Positions 1-10,481 of a stretch of DNA of 64,000 nucleotides are shown one piece after another (within the stretch, counting starts at the first letter, position 1; every line of letters starts with the position of its first letter). Source of the DNA: Fallopia convolvulus. Taxonomy: Eukaryota > Streptophyta > Magnoliopsida > Caryophyllales > Polygonaceae. A program made the translations under genes and the position numbers. The stretch covers positions 36,685,795 to 36,749,794 of the forward strand of contig OZ024730.1 of assembly GCA_964016875.1 (NCBI GenBank), given 5' to 3'. The notes below the pieces were generated by a model. It was not told where the DNA came from. It saw only the letters and a list, made by a program, of their open reading frames with translations, and ran no database searches.

Positions 1-1275
1 TGGGGGAGTAGGAGATCTTTGATGTAGGAACCTTTTTTATCTTCAAGGTGTCGACTATTTGATGAGGTATTTTCAGTGATCGTTAATACCTATCAAAGAA
101 ACCTTAGCTTTACCAACTCAATAGAGCGGCAAGTAAGGGTCGATCCCATAGAGACTTGTGTATTTGTGCTTTACTTGAATGCCAAGTAACCAACAGAGGG
201 GGGTTTTATTGAAAGAAAATGTAATCTAAGATGCAAACTAAAAAATAACTATGAATGCAGGTATTATTGAGTTTAACAAATATGAGAAAAGCGTGTTCAA
301 CTAGTTAATTTCCTCGGTTCAGCATTCAAGTGACACTTCAGAGGCTGTTTTGACGCCTTTCGAGTTGGAATTTGGACTTGGAGTAAAAATATGATTTGTA
401 GATCTTTGAATTACCTTTCCATTGATACTAAGTTCAGATTCATCCGACCACTATAGATCCCAAAACAAGCATTTCAAGATAGAAGTGTCAAAACAAGTCT
501 CCAATACATAGCCCGAATTTAAGCGTTCTTTTCACACAAGATCTTGGGCCTTGGATCTTATAATCTTCACTTGTATCACTCTAAGCTTCCTCAAACTCCA
601 CCATAGTCATGTAAGATCCATCCCATCCATGCTTGTTTACCTAAAGATCTGCAAAACCGAACAAAACAAGGGCAACTACCCGAAAACACTAGAACCTAGA
701 AACTAACCTAAAACTAACTAAAACTAAGTTAAAAACAAACAAAATAAACATAAATATGCATCGTAAACACTACCTAAATGCAAGCTATCACTATTGATTG
801 GTGGAGTATGAGGTGTGTGACATGTTGCTTCATCGTTGTTGGATGATGCAATTCTAGTTTGAGTTTCAGTATCTTTCTATATGGGAAAGATTTGTTGATC
901 TTGGAGGTGTTTGGCATTGATTGGCGAAGTGTGAGTTTGATATGACTTGTATTATAGGTCGGTGGATTGAGCATGCGACGTCACCAATCATCATCACTAA
1001 TTAGGGTTTTTGTAGATTGCGACTTCATTCGTCGTTTATTTAGCGCACTATTTGCACTTGGGCTTTGTGGAACCTACTAGGATCTTTGCATTTTTAGTTG
1101 ATTCTGTGCACTATTCACTCATTGGTGAAGTTGATTCGTCCGACCTAGTGCATGTGTGGGCATGGAGTATTCGATGTTGTAAGTTTTTTGTAGGAAGCCT
1201 ATTTTTTAGAGGCATCATTACACTATTACCTTGAATTCAAAGAGGAATCACTACTTCCTCGTTCTCTCCATTTGT
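1..1275 (-). repeat. Left LTR-like repeat of element E (3' LTR if E is minus), interrupted by a solo LTR
   Basis: Positions 1-59 and 791-1275 align with 13838-14872. Shared stretches include the sequence around GATTAGGGTTTTTGTAGATT and around TATTTGCACTTGGGCTTTGT. Relative to the right copy, this copy lacks about 490 bp (right-copy positions 14154-14640) and carries a 731-bp insertion at 60-790. Where the repeat ends on the right, near 1250-1275, is uncertain. Confidence 0.55.
60..790 (-). mobile_element. Solo LTR, 731 bp, TSD CTATT
   Basis: The segment begins TGATGAGG and ends GCTATCA. It is bracketed by the perfect 5-bp duplication CTATT (55-59 and 791-795). The paralogous repeat at 13838 onward lacks it, giving an empty-site comparison. 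Size, TG...CA ends and a 5-bp TSD fit a solo LTR left by recombination. Orientation is guessed as minus. It matches no other LTR in the window and has no coding capacity. Confidence 0.8.
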
Positions 1276-2099
1276 CGGCGGTTCCGGAACCGGCTCCCTT
1301 TCAAAAATGTTTTGTAAAAATGTTAGATTTAAGGGTTGTAGCGGGTCCATCCACATCCACTCCTTCATTTTCATCGGGAGTGGATGATCCCAATTGTAAC
1401 ACATTAGGATCCGAGAATTCCGACATGTTAATAAGAGGTACAAATACTACATTTGCACCATTCTCTTGTGAGCAAAAAATTTGATCAACTAATCCATCCA
1501 TTTTCTTAAAATGTAACAAAGTAAGTAAGAAAAGAGAAATGTGTGGTAAAGAAATATGTAATTAAGAAGATAATAAACCTCAAAAATTACAAAGCAATAC
1601 GATATAAGAGACAATTGTGCTAATTTTTTATTGAAAGAACAATTTGAAAGCAATTATAAAAACTAGTAAAGATTGAGAGGTTGAGACTTGAGAGAGTTCT
1701 GTAAACTTGAGAGATTGAGAGAGATTGTTAGTGTGGGTTGGAATGAGATCATGTATGTGGGTATTTATAGAAGAAACTTATCAACTAGCCGCTGCCACAA
1801 AGAACTAGTCGTCGACATTGTGACGTAATCCGCGATCGCGAATCTCATTCCGTGATCGCGGATATCAACCTGCGATCGCAGATTTGGTTCTTGTTCAAAA
1901 AACAAACCTTCTATTATACAATATGCGGTCGTGGATCTTAATCCACGATCGTTGATTTTGTTATGGTTCCAAAAAAATAGCCGTGCGGTGGTTCAAAACC
2001 GCCGATTCCCGGTTATGGAACCGCCCGTTCACCGGTTCCGGGGGTGGAGGAACCAGAACCGTGGTTTCAGTTCCGGTTTCGGTTTGGTTTCCCGCTGGT
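1276..2099. other. Non-coding block with GATCGC palindromes and GGTTCC-rich end, possible hAT remnant
   Basis: No credible gene. A minus-strand reading frame at 1237-1519 has no recognisable domain. Positions 1827-1958 hold five copies of a GCGATCGC-like palindrome followed by GAT. Positions 1990-2110 are rich in CGGTTCC/GGAACCG words, which resemble the subterminal repeats of plant hAT transposons, but I could not find a convincing terminal inverted repeat or 8-bp duplication. Confidence 0.3.
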
Positions 2100-3110
2100 T
2101 CCCTAGAACTGAAACCCATGTCTATCCTTATCTCGAGGAGAAAGAGTGGTTAAAAAATCTCGATATTGAGGAGGCCTACACAGAGTCCCTTAGATATATA
2201 GAGATGGTAAGTGAATTCGCATTTTCAATCCTCCCTTTTTTTTCTTTGCTCTTTGTGATGTTGTATTTCCTTACACTCGTTCTTTCTTTTGCAGGCTTAC
2301 TTATTCACCAACTTCAACGTTGGTCGCATCAAGGTGACGCGTAAGAACCTCAATCAAGAGCACATTGAGCGCAGGGCTGGTAAGAAGAAACTCCTTATCC
2401 TCGAGCAAGAGAGCGGCAAGTACAAAGCCCAAGCATACGAGCTTCAAGCACAAGGAGCTTAAATTTGATGTCGAGAAGATCAAGAAGGAGAACCACAAAG
2501 TGCGCTCCAAGCATGCTAAAGCAAGACATGAGGTTGGGAAAGAGTGTGCCAGCCATGAGGCCAAGATAGGCGAGTTGAGAGAGTCTAAGGAAGACTATTG
2601 TTGTCTCCAACAAAGTGTTGAGGAGCTCGATAAGGAGGTTGAGAAGGCGATGTCAGCATAGCTCGAGTCTTAGGAATACAAGGACAAACTTTGTGAATAA
2701 AATTTTGACATGTATTGTTAGGCACTGCACATTGGTGTCAGAGAAGCTATTCAAAAGTATTGTCCTGTCGACCCGCAGATAGTCTTCTTCAAGCCCAACT
2801 ATACCGAGCATATGGGCAAGGAGGCAAAGGAGCCTAAAGGTGAGTGTGGATTCTTCCTAGACAGTGGTGATCAAGTTGATCAAACCGATGATCAACAATT
2901 GACTCTGCTTGAGGTTCGCGAAGTGGTTGATGGCCGCATAGATAAAATCGATGACTAACAAATGGCTTCGCTCGAGGTTCCTAAAGTGGTTGATGAGGTC
3001 GTCCATTCTCCCATAATTTTGGCCATTCCCATATCCCAATTCTAGGCGGGTCCTCTTCCTAAAGATGGGAAGACGACATCCTCGCAAGAGGGTTCGAGCC
3101 CTAAGGTATC
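2100..3110 (+). pseudogene. Spliced coiled-coil ORF remnant, antisense to element E
   Basis: An exon ends at 2206 in ATG|GTAAGT. An 88-bp intron (2207-2294) ends TTTTGCAG, and a second exon continues in a charged, heptad-like reading frame rich in Lys, Glu, Arg and Ala (2365-2661). The frame then meets stop codons at about 2659 and 2671, but coding-like sequence persists to about 3110, including an acidic stretch with repeated VVD and DDQ words. Extra antisense ORFs are documented in Tat-lineage retrotransposons, some related to the putative gypsy-type transposon family (Transposase_28). I infer that kind of ORF here from strand, position, intron and coiled coil, not from a diagnostic motif. 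It is broken and not a functional gene. Confidence 0.4.
2207..2294 (+). other. GT-AG intron of the antisense ORF remnant
   Basis: The donor GTAAGT follows an ATG codon. The acceptor TTTTGCAG is preceded by a pyrimidine-rich tract (CTCGTTCTTTCTTTT). Reading continues in a charged coiled-coil frame on the far side. Confidence 0.5.
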
Positions 3111-3444
3111 ATTTATTATTGTTTTTGAACAATATTTTATAGTAATGCAAGGGCGTATAATAATTATTTCATGCGATAACTTTCAATATGGCATTTTACT
3201 TTGTATATTTATTTTTTCAAAATTCACTCGCTTTCTGCCTTTTTCTTTTGGTTTTTCGATCTTGATCACCCATCATACCCCATGAATCACAGTGTTCGCT
3301 CTGCGAATAATCGAGAGTCACAAGGTGGGTTTGTGATTGTTTATGGATCAACTTTCTTAGTTGAGCTTTGTGCTCTAGCAATGAGCTCCTCACTATTTTT
3401 CCTTTTAATCAGGTCGCTCATTATTTAAAGAGTTGGGTGTTTGT
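3111..3444. other. AT-rich spacer, no gene seen
   Basis: This is sequence between the coiled-coil remnant and the tandem repeat. It holds only short open frames without recognisable features. Confidence 0.5.
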
Positions 3445-4429
3445 GGTGAAACCAAGATATGCTTGGGTTGCGCCTCTTTCGAAAACATTTAGTGCAATCC
3501 CATGCCTTGCTTGAGTTGCATTTTGTATTGATCAGTTGCATCGATCCCGAGTCCCGCTTGGATCATGCATCTTTCAAAGAGATTTGGTAAAACCATAAGC
3601 CTTGGTTGAGTTGCACCCTTTTTTTATTGATCATTTGTGTCGATCCCAAGCCTTGCTCAGATCGTGCATTATTTAAAGATATTGGAGCAAACCTAACCCT
3701 TGCTTGAATTGCAACTTCTTTTTTATTAATTGTTGCATCGATCCCAATCCTCTCTCAAATCACAAATTTTTCAAAAAGATTTGGTCCAACCCTAATTTTT
3801 GCTTGAGTTACACCATTGTTATTGATTATTTGCGTTGATCCTTAGCCTCGCTTGAATCGCACATTTTTCAAAGAGACTTGGTGCAACTTAAAGTCTTGCT
3901 TGAGTTGCAAATCTTTTATTGAATGTTTGTGTTGATCCTGAGTATCGCTCAGATCGTGCATTGTTCAAAGAGATTTGGTGCAACCCCAAGCCTTGCTTGA
4001 GTTGCACATTTTGTATTGACCATTAGCATCAATCTCGAGCCTTGCTTGGATCGCGCAACTCTCAATGAAATTTGGTGAAACCCTAAGCCTTGCTTGAGTT
4101 GTATCTTTTTTATTGATCTTTTTTATCAATCCCGAGCCTCGATCGGATGGCGCAACTTTCAAAGAGATTTGGTGTATCCCTAAGCGTTGCTTGAGTTACA
4201 CCTTTTTTATGGAATGTTTTCTTGAATCTCGTGCCTCACTCAGATCGCGCATCTTTCAAACAGATTTGGTGCAATCCCAATTATTGCTTGAACTGCACCT
4301 TTTTTATTGATTGTTTCCGTCGATCCCGAGCCTCATTTAGATTGCGTATTTTTTAAAGAGATTTTGTGCAACCCCAAGCATTGCTTGATATGTACCTTTT
4401 TAATTAATTGTTTTCAGCGATCGCGAGCC
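3445..4429. repeat. Tandem array, ~98-bp dimeric unit, about 10 copies
   Basis: A word like CGATCCCGAGCCTCGCTC recurs near 3543, 3640, 3740, 3836, 3935, 4028, 4126, 4223, 4319 and 4416, a spacing of about 98 bp. Each unit has two related halves of about 49 bp: one built around AACCCCAAGCCTTGCTTGAG, the other around GATCCCGAGCCTCGCTCAGA. Both are followed by a T-rich tract and a TTTG. Copies diverge by roughly 10-20%. The array is broken at 4429/6690 by an LTR element and a remnant unit resumes at 6690-6720. Tandem arrays of this kind occur in the 3' untranslated part of Tat-lineage elements. Confidence 0.8.
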
Positions 4430-5247
4430 TGATGTGACCCCATTATTGGATGCTAGCCAAGAGGATGATGCCTTCACCATGCGCTCAGACGGATCCGTCA
4501 CCCGTGCCATCTAGAACGCGATGCATTCTTTGGTGTCTCGCATTTTCGCGGGCCATGGCGCGCCTTTCTCCGCGCCGATGCACACCACCGTATGCGTCCT
4601 TAACTTCGAATAACCTCGAGACGAGTCCTCGGCACCACCCACCTCGGACTCGTCTCTCGCACCAGACTCCGGACTGGCGTTGTCCACCAGCATCGCAAGT
4701 TGAGGTTCTCGCCAGCGTCCGCGTACCAACGTCCGCAACAGCCTGCCAACGTTCGCCACGCCACGCCGGGTTGTGCGATGGACGTGTCATGACACATCCG
4801 TGTCGATGGCCAACATGCCTTTTTTAGCATGTTTTCTATTGTTAGACACTTCTATTTATGGTTTTATGTTTTTAGAAGGTCCTTCTTGGGCCTCGCGCCG
4901 ATGGGCCTTGCTTGCATGCAAGCCCTAGGTGTGCGCTAGCTTATTTCTAGGGTTTCATTGTGCCACACCTACATTAAGGTGCTACTTTTTTCATTTTCAT
5001 CTTATGCACACTTTGGATAATTAAACAGTTGAGGGACGCTCCTTTTATTTATCCTAGTGCTTGCGCCCCTTGTTCGATTCAATCAAACTCATTCAAAACA
5101 CTTAGATCTTGTTCGTTCTTATTAGTTCGTGCATTACTTGGCCAATCCCATTGGTTCGAACCATCAAAGTCTTCCGCTTACCAAACTCGAGACCTAATAC
5201 TCATTCCATGCAAAGATCAGTAGCGCCTTCAACACGAGGTCGCATCA
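4430..5247 (+). repeat. 5' LTR of the small non-coding element
   Basis: It begins TGATGTGACCCC and ends GGTCGCATCA. It is about 104 bp longer than the 3' LTR, mostly because of a segment near 4745-4885 absent from the other copy. Its putative TATA position reads CCTACATTAAGG near 4968, whereas the 3' LTR has TATATAAGG. The left promoter therefore looks mutated. Confidence 0.85.
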
Positions 5248-5975
5248 ATTGGCATCAAAGCCAACGGTTTGCGTAAGTGTCGCTACACCTTTCTTGTTCA
5301 ATTCACACGATCCATTCCATTGCTTCCAACCCTAGATCCATCCATCATCTTAAAACCTCCATCTAGGGTACCAAAATTTTTTCTTGCTTGCGTTGTTTGT
5401 TTAAAAAAAAAAACCATCCCCACTACGATCAACCTAGACCTACTCGACTTGATTATTGGATTTTGGTGAAACTACTACTTTGTCTTGCTAGTTGCATGCA
5501 CTTAGGGTTTTGTTTGCCGATTTCTTACTTTCTTCATTCGAGCATCTATTGTGTTGATCTCTATATTATTTGTTACCATATCTCTAAAGGCTAAAGCCCT
5601 AGAGATATTTCGGTTATAAAAAAAGGAGGCAAGAATCTCGGAATATCACAAACCAAAATAAGGTAAGATATTTTTGATTTTATTAAAAAAATTAGGAAGA
5701 TCACAAGCTAAGATAAGACAAGATCTTTTGTTTTCTCTCTCCAATATTTACGGCAACCAATCTCTCAACGCCGATTGCATATCTCTTTCTTTCCTTCTCG
5801 ATTTAATTCATTGCTTCTTTGTGTTTTTGCTTTAGCTTGCATTTATTGTTTTTGATCCTTTGTTCTTTTGTTTGAGTTGAGTGACCTTAAGCCCAACCCG
5901 TCCTTGCTTGTTCGTGTGGTTGAACATTAAGAGTCGGTCGACTTAAGCAAACTTTAAACTCTTGGCCTTTTGTCG
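5248..5975 (+). other. Non-coding internal region of the small LTR element
   Basis: 728 bp between the LTRs, AT-rich with a short poly-A run near 5403-5413. The frames present are short and have no retroviral domain. The polypurine tract is not obvious: the bases just before the 3' LTR are CTTTTGTCG. Confidence 0.6.
5249..5262 (+). promoter_or_regulatory. Primer-binding site, initiator-Met tRNA type
   Basis: TTGGCATCAAAGCC begins two bases after the LTR. It differs slightly from the usual plant TGGTATCAGAGCC complement of initiator tRNA-Met. Confidence 0.65.
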
Positions 5976-6689
5976 TGATGCGACCCCGTTATTGGATGCT
6001 AGTCAAGAGGACGATGCCTTCACCATGTGCTCGGATGGACCCGTCACCCGTGCCCGGGCCCGTGCCATCCAGACCGCGACGCAATCTTTGGAGTCTCGCA
6101 TTTCCGCGGGCCATGGCGCGCCCTTCTCCGCGTCGACGCACACCACCATATGCGTCCTTAGCTTCGGAGAACCTCGAGAAGAGTCCAAGGCACCACCCAC
6201 CTTGGACCCGTCCCTCGCACCAGACCTTGGACATGCGTCGTCCACCATCGCCGCAAGTTGAGGTTCTCTCCAGCGTCCGTGTACCAACGTATGCAACAAC
6301 GTGCCAATCCGCGTACCAGGTCCTTCTTGGGTCTCGCGCCAATGGGCCTTGCTTACATGCAAGCCCTAGGCACGTGCTAGCTTATTTCTAGGGTTTCATT
6401 GTGCCGCACCTATATAAGGTTCTATGTTCTTCATTTTCAGCTTACGCACACTTTGGATAATGAAATAGTTGAGGGACGCTCCTTTTATTTATCCTAGTGC
6501 TTGCACCCCTTGTTCGATTCAATCAAACTCATTCAAAACACTTAGATCTTGTTCGTTCTTGTTAGTTTGTGCATTGCTTGGCCAATCCAACATTGGTTCG
6601 AACCGTCAAAGTCTTTCGCTTGCCAAACTCGAGACCTAATACTCATTCCATGCAAAGATCCGTAGTGCCTTCAACACGAGGTCGCATCA
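5976..6689 (+). repeat. 3' LTR of the small non-coding element
   Basis: It begins TGATGCGACCCC and ends GGTCGCATCA, and is followed by the TSD GAGCC. A TATA-like TATATAAGG lies at 6411-6419. The first ~250 bp are GC-rich and the remainder is AT-rich. Confidence 0.85.
6411..6419 (+). promoter_or_regulatory. TATA box in 3' LTR of the small element
   Basis: TATATAAGG in a CCT...TTC context. The matching site in the 5' LTR is altered. Confidence 0.45.
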
Positions 6690-6966
6690 GAGCCTCGCTC
6701 AGATCGCGCATTTTTATGATAGGGTTCATCCTTAGAGTGAGACACTCGGGATGGTTAGTTTATCCTCTTTTTTACTTGGTGTAGTTACAAAAAATGTTGT
6801 CACCTTTCTTATATACTCAAAACTAGTTGTGAATGCAAAAAAATGACAAGGGATGACATGGAGTGTCTCTCAATGGCCATCGCTTGCCCGAGTTTTTTCG
6901 GGTGTTCCCTTTAGTTTGGGGAGAGGGTGAGCACCAAGATCTTCTACTTCACCACCGTTAGATAAT
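6690..6966. other. Remnant of the 98-bp array, then unannotated spacer
   Basis: Positions 6690-6720 (GAGCCTCGCTCAGATCGCGC) resume the tandem unit interrupted at 4429. The rest shows no gene. Confidence 0.6.
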
Positions 6967-8055
6967 TGTTGGATCGTAGGTTAGTCTAAATCAATTATGG
7001 GAAGTGTATCGAACAGCTCACACACGCAGCCGAATACACAAGTAAGTAGGTAAACAAAGTAATAGAGGCAGTTCCCTTATAGAGGAACCCCACAACGATC
7101 AACTAATCGCGTGAGTAAACCCCAACCTCCCCTTGGAGGATTTTTGAATGAGTTTCCTTTTCTTTATTGCTTAGTTCCCTTCAGGTTACAAGGCAGAATA
7201 CAAACTTCTCTGTTCCTACTAGGACTCTCTCCCTAGACAACACTAATGTACTCTCTCAACCCTAACCCGACGAACACTCACAATCAAAGACAAAGCAAAA
7301 CTCAAACATCTCTCTTTGATCTTCTGTCTCTTCTCTTGAGTTCCCCTAGACCTAGGAACTCTCTCTTCCTCTTACACCGTCGTTGAGATCAGCTCGCCGT
7401 TGGGGACTTTTCACCAGCTTAATGACTCACACTCAAGCAACTCTTTTTCTCTTCTTTCTCTGAGTTTGGAGTTTATGATTTGGGAAAAGTGAGAAGCAAG
7501 GTGACTATTGAAGGGTTTAAATAGGCGTGATGAGAAACCCTTATCCACTTGAGGTATTTGTCCTAAATACCCTTTTTGCTTGCTCTCCAAGTATGATTCC
7601 TTAAGGTTGACATGTGACTTTGATTTGAATTTGAATTTTCTACTCTTGAATCAATCCATACCGTTGGATGGTCTTCTTCTATTTGATGAGGCTTTGAAGG
7701 TCTGAAACGCCTCTGTTTTCGAAACAAACAGGATCCCTAAAAATGTGTTGAGATGTCGCTTTCACGCATGTGCCAATTCCCACCCAAAGGGAACTCTTGT
7801 CTTCTCGGTTCCCTTCTCCTGGGAACTTTTCTTGACTTTTGAGGGATTCATGTTCCTCTTATCCAGTTCCCATCGTGTGAGAACTCTATTCTCTTTTGAG
7901 GTTAGTCGCTTCCTTTTTCGTGGTTTCATTAGTTCTCATGATGTGGGAACTTATTAATATTTGCATTCCTTTGCGACGTGTAACTTGTTATGTTGAAATA
8001 CTTGGCAGTTGGCGTTAGTTCCCATGGTGTTTGTCATTATCAAAACTGAGGACGT
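6967..8055 (-). mobile_element. Copia-type LTR, solo or truncated, same family as 23579-24638
   Basis: It starts TGTTGGATCGTA and shares with the LTR at 23579-24638 the stretch around GTTCCCTTATAGAGGAACCC, the leader with CTTGGAGGATT and the end region GGTGTTTGTCATTATCAAAA. A minus-strand TATA-like CTATTTAAA lies near 7514-7522. No primer-binding site adjoins its left edge and the right edge is not sharp, so it is a solo or truncated LTR. Short frames inside are not genes. Confidence 0.6.
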
Positions 8056-8089
8056 TGTTCTAATGTTAATGAATGTGAGTTCCTAACTC

Positions 8090-8640
8090 CGACTCAATAG
8101 TAACAAGCAAAACTCAACCGATGATTGCGTATTCGCATTGTACATGAAGGGAAGTCTCACGATGGTAAATGTGATCACCTTGATCCAACTAAACGAGCTC
8201 GACCTAAGAGTCATCCGGAGGTCGATGAGTCTCGCAATGACAACCTCATCCTCTAAAAATGATCTTAGCTTCCCCGCGAACGACTTGAGAGATGTGGGTA
8301 ATGCCCAACTTCTCAAATGCATCGTAGTACATAATGTCTACGGAGGCCCCGATGTCGACCAGGATGTGTTTAACCATCTTCGACCCGAGTTGGGTGTGGA
8401 TAACCAAGGGGTTGGTATATGCAGGCCCTCGATTTCCTCAATGAAAACCAACCTAGAATGAATCCTTGAAGATTGCATGACAAAAAAAATAGAGAGGTCG
8501 TGATGACTCTCTTGTGCATACATCTTTCTCTCCTGTCGGCTAGACCTTGCAAGCAACAACTCATCGAAGATGGTGTTGATATAGCCGTCTTGGTTCTCTT
8601 TAGTGCATAAGCGTGCTTGTTTTAGGGGGCCTTGCTTCTC
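8090..8640 (-). pseudogene. Ty3/gypsy gag-protease remnant of element E
   Basis: Read on the minus strand, the segment gives an aspartic-protease core with LVDIGASVDIMYYDAF near 8300-8365. The catalytic triplet is D-I-G, where most retroviral-type proteases have D-T-G or D-S-G. The block preceding it, with NPLVIHTQLG, fits the strand leading into the protease. Immediately after the core the frame breaks, and the next conserved block continues in another frame (WIKVITFTIVRLPF). The order and wording match plant gypsy proteases of the Tat/Ogre kind. No reverse transcriptase follows at lower coordinates. It is a pseudogene with at least one frameshift and a stop. Confidence 0.7.
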
Positions 8641-9032
8641 AAGCAGCATTTATGCAGGTAGATGGAGGAAAGCATTGTTTTTCGCTTGGGGCCCATTGTT
8701 AGCCACAGTGTTGGGTCCCCCCTCCCCGTTTTCTTCCTGCAATAAAGTGGTCCTACCCGCCATCGATACCCTCACTGGCCACTGCCACCCAGGACCACAC
8801 ACCGTAGATCTCCGAGATCGATATGACTTAGAGCTGACTGAGGTATGTGTAGGGTCACATTGGTTGGCCTCAATTCACGAGCCATTGGTGGACCCATATC
8901 GTGTGTTGTGGAAAGCCTCTAGGGTATTTTTAGGTAGAGGATGGACACATACTGTACTCCTCATTATGCCCTTGAGGAGGAGCTAGCACATTTTTTGAAA
9001 TAGTTATGTGCATATCATGGGGAGTGTTGTGC
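8641..9032. other. Probable gag leftover of element E, no clear ORF
   Basis: This lies upstream of the protease remnant on the minus strand, where gag should be, but no zinc knuckle or capsid motif is visible. Confidence 0.3.
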
Positions 9033-9040
9033 GTTCCCAG

Positions 9041-10250
9041 CAGTGGCGAATCCTTGATAAATTTTATGGGGGGACAATTTTGAACAAACATAATAGTAAT
9101 TTTTTTTGAAAGGGCAACCCATTGTCGACATTATCGGCAACGGGCTTGACGTCATCAAGTTGTCGGCTTAGGAACTATGTAGGGTCGTTCCATGATTTTA
9201 AAAGACACTGTGCTCATTAAATTTCATAATAGGCCCTAATAATTGATTTTGATATTTATTACATTTTAAAAATATTTTTCATTCTAGCAGATTTTGTTTG
9301 CTCAATAATTTTTGTTATTTTACATATTTTTTAAGATTTTTTTAAATTTTATTTTAAAAAAACTCTCAAAAGACAAAGAATTTATCTTTAAAAATAAAAT
9401 AAAATAAATTAATTATAAAATGACATTTATGTAAAATTAAGTAGTTCCTGAATATTTTTATAATTTTTAAAAACGATAAATATTTAGTTAATATTATTTA
9501 TAAAAAAATAGAGTATTTATTCAAAAACTGTAACTATTGAGCGTTAAAAAATATATAAATAAATATTGAGCTAAATAACTAACTACTATAACAGGCAAAA
9601 TATAAAAACTACATGAAACATACACTAATTTATATAGAAATAGATTTTTATTTATTTCTGAGACTTTATTAAGAAACGAAAACACTTTAACAAAAAAAAT
9701 AAACCATAGGAGTAGTATATAGGAAATGAAGCATAAATAATATATAAAATAAAATAATGAAAATTGAGGTAAAAGAGTTCGAAGAATATAGAATATTTAA
9801 TTAGGACAAAAAAAGCAAATACTCCGTATTAGATATGATAACATGGATAGAAATATTTTTTATTTATTGGGAAATTGAGCCCCATTACCCATTAACATCA
9901 AAAAAATGAAACGACAGCACATTCATATTTAAACCTAGAATTTTAAAAGAAAGATAAAAAATTTGATGGGCATTTAACAAAACAGTAGTCTTCTTCAACC
10001 TTTCTTCAATCTACAGATCTACTCAGTGACGCGTCTCCGGCTTCGCGCCTCCGCCGATCCACCCTCCTATTGCAAGTTCCTGCAACTCGCCAGTCGCCAC
10101 TGCCCCGGCCCTTGCACAATCGCGCCCTTTCCCCTCCGCCCAATGCCCCGACCCACCCCGAGTTTGCCCCCAAATCCCTTACACCCTACAAAATTTTCCG
10201 GCGAACGGTGGAGCAGGTGCCCACCCATGCACCCCCTAAATCCGCCACTG
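9041..10250. mobile_element. Non-autonomous hAT transposon, 1.2 kb, TSD GTTCCCAG
   Basis: Terminal inverted repeats are CAGTGGCGAA at the left and TCCGCCACTG at the right (reverse complement CAGTGGCGGA; one mismatch in 10). The perfect 8-bp duplication GTTCCCAG lies at 9033-9040 and 10251-10258. An 8-bp TSD and CAGNGGCGG-type ends are diagnostic of hAT. The interior is very AT-rich (9100-9990), then sharply GC/C-rich (10030-10240). There is no transposase ORF, so it would depend on an enzyme made elsewhere. Confidence 0.9.
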
Positions 10251-10258
10251 GTTCCCAG

Positions 10259-10481
10259 GATTATTCTATGATGGAGATTCTAGACATAATGTGCGCCATG
10301 TTGATTGTGGGGCCTACTATCCATCTACGGTGCCCATAAGTCCACCTTAGTGGGGGCACCATAAGGCCAACGTGATTGTTGGGCCCCATGGTTTAGATTC
10401 TGCTCGCCCCTCATGCGTGCGTTGTTAGGATGTTGCGGAAAGAAGTTGTAAGCTATTTGAGTGATGTGAGCTTCTAATGGT
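10259..10481. other. Element E interior between hAT and solo LTR
   Basis: 223 bp, no convincing ORF. It is presumably part of E's gag/leader region. Confidence 0.3.

Larger units (their letters stand above)
4430..6689 (+). mobile_element. Small non-coding LTR retrotransposon (TRIM/LARD-like), TSD GAGCC
   Basis: Two LTRs (818 and 714 bp) flank a 728-bp internal region with no coding potential. The 5-bp duplication GAGCC is perfect (4425-4429 and 6690-6694), and the insertion splits the 98-bp tandem array. A methionine-type primer-binding site directly follows the left LTR. With no gag or pol, the element must have been mobilised in trans. Its LTRs are long and its total size is small, so it lies between the TRIM and LARD classes. 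Confidence 0.85.

Noticed and set aside
4450..4830. Several overlapping frames in the GC-rich part of the small element's LTR, also seen near 5962-6391
   Set aside because: They appear in multiple frames on both strands and arise from base composition plus LTR duplication.
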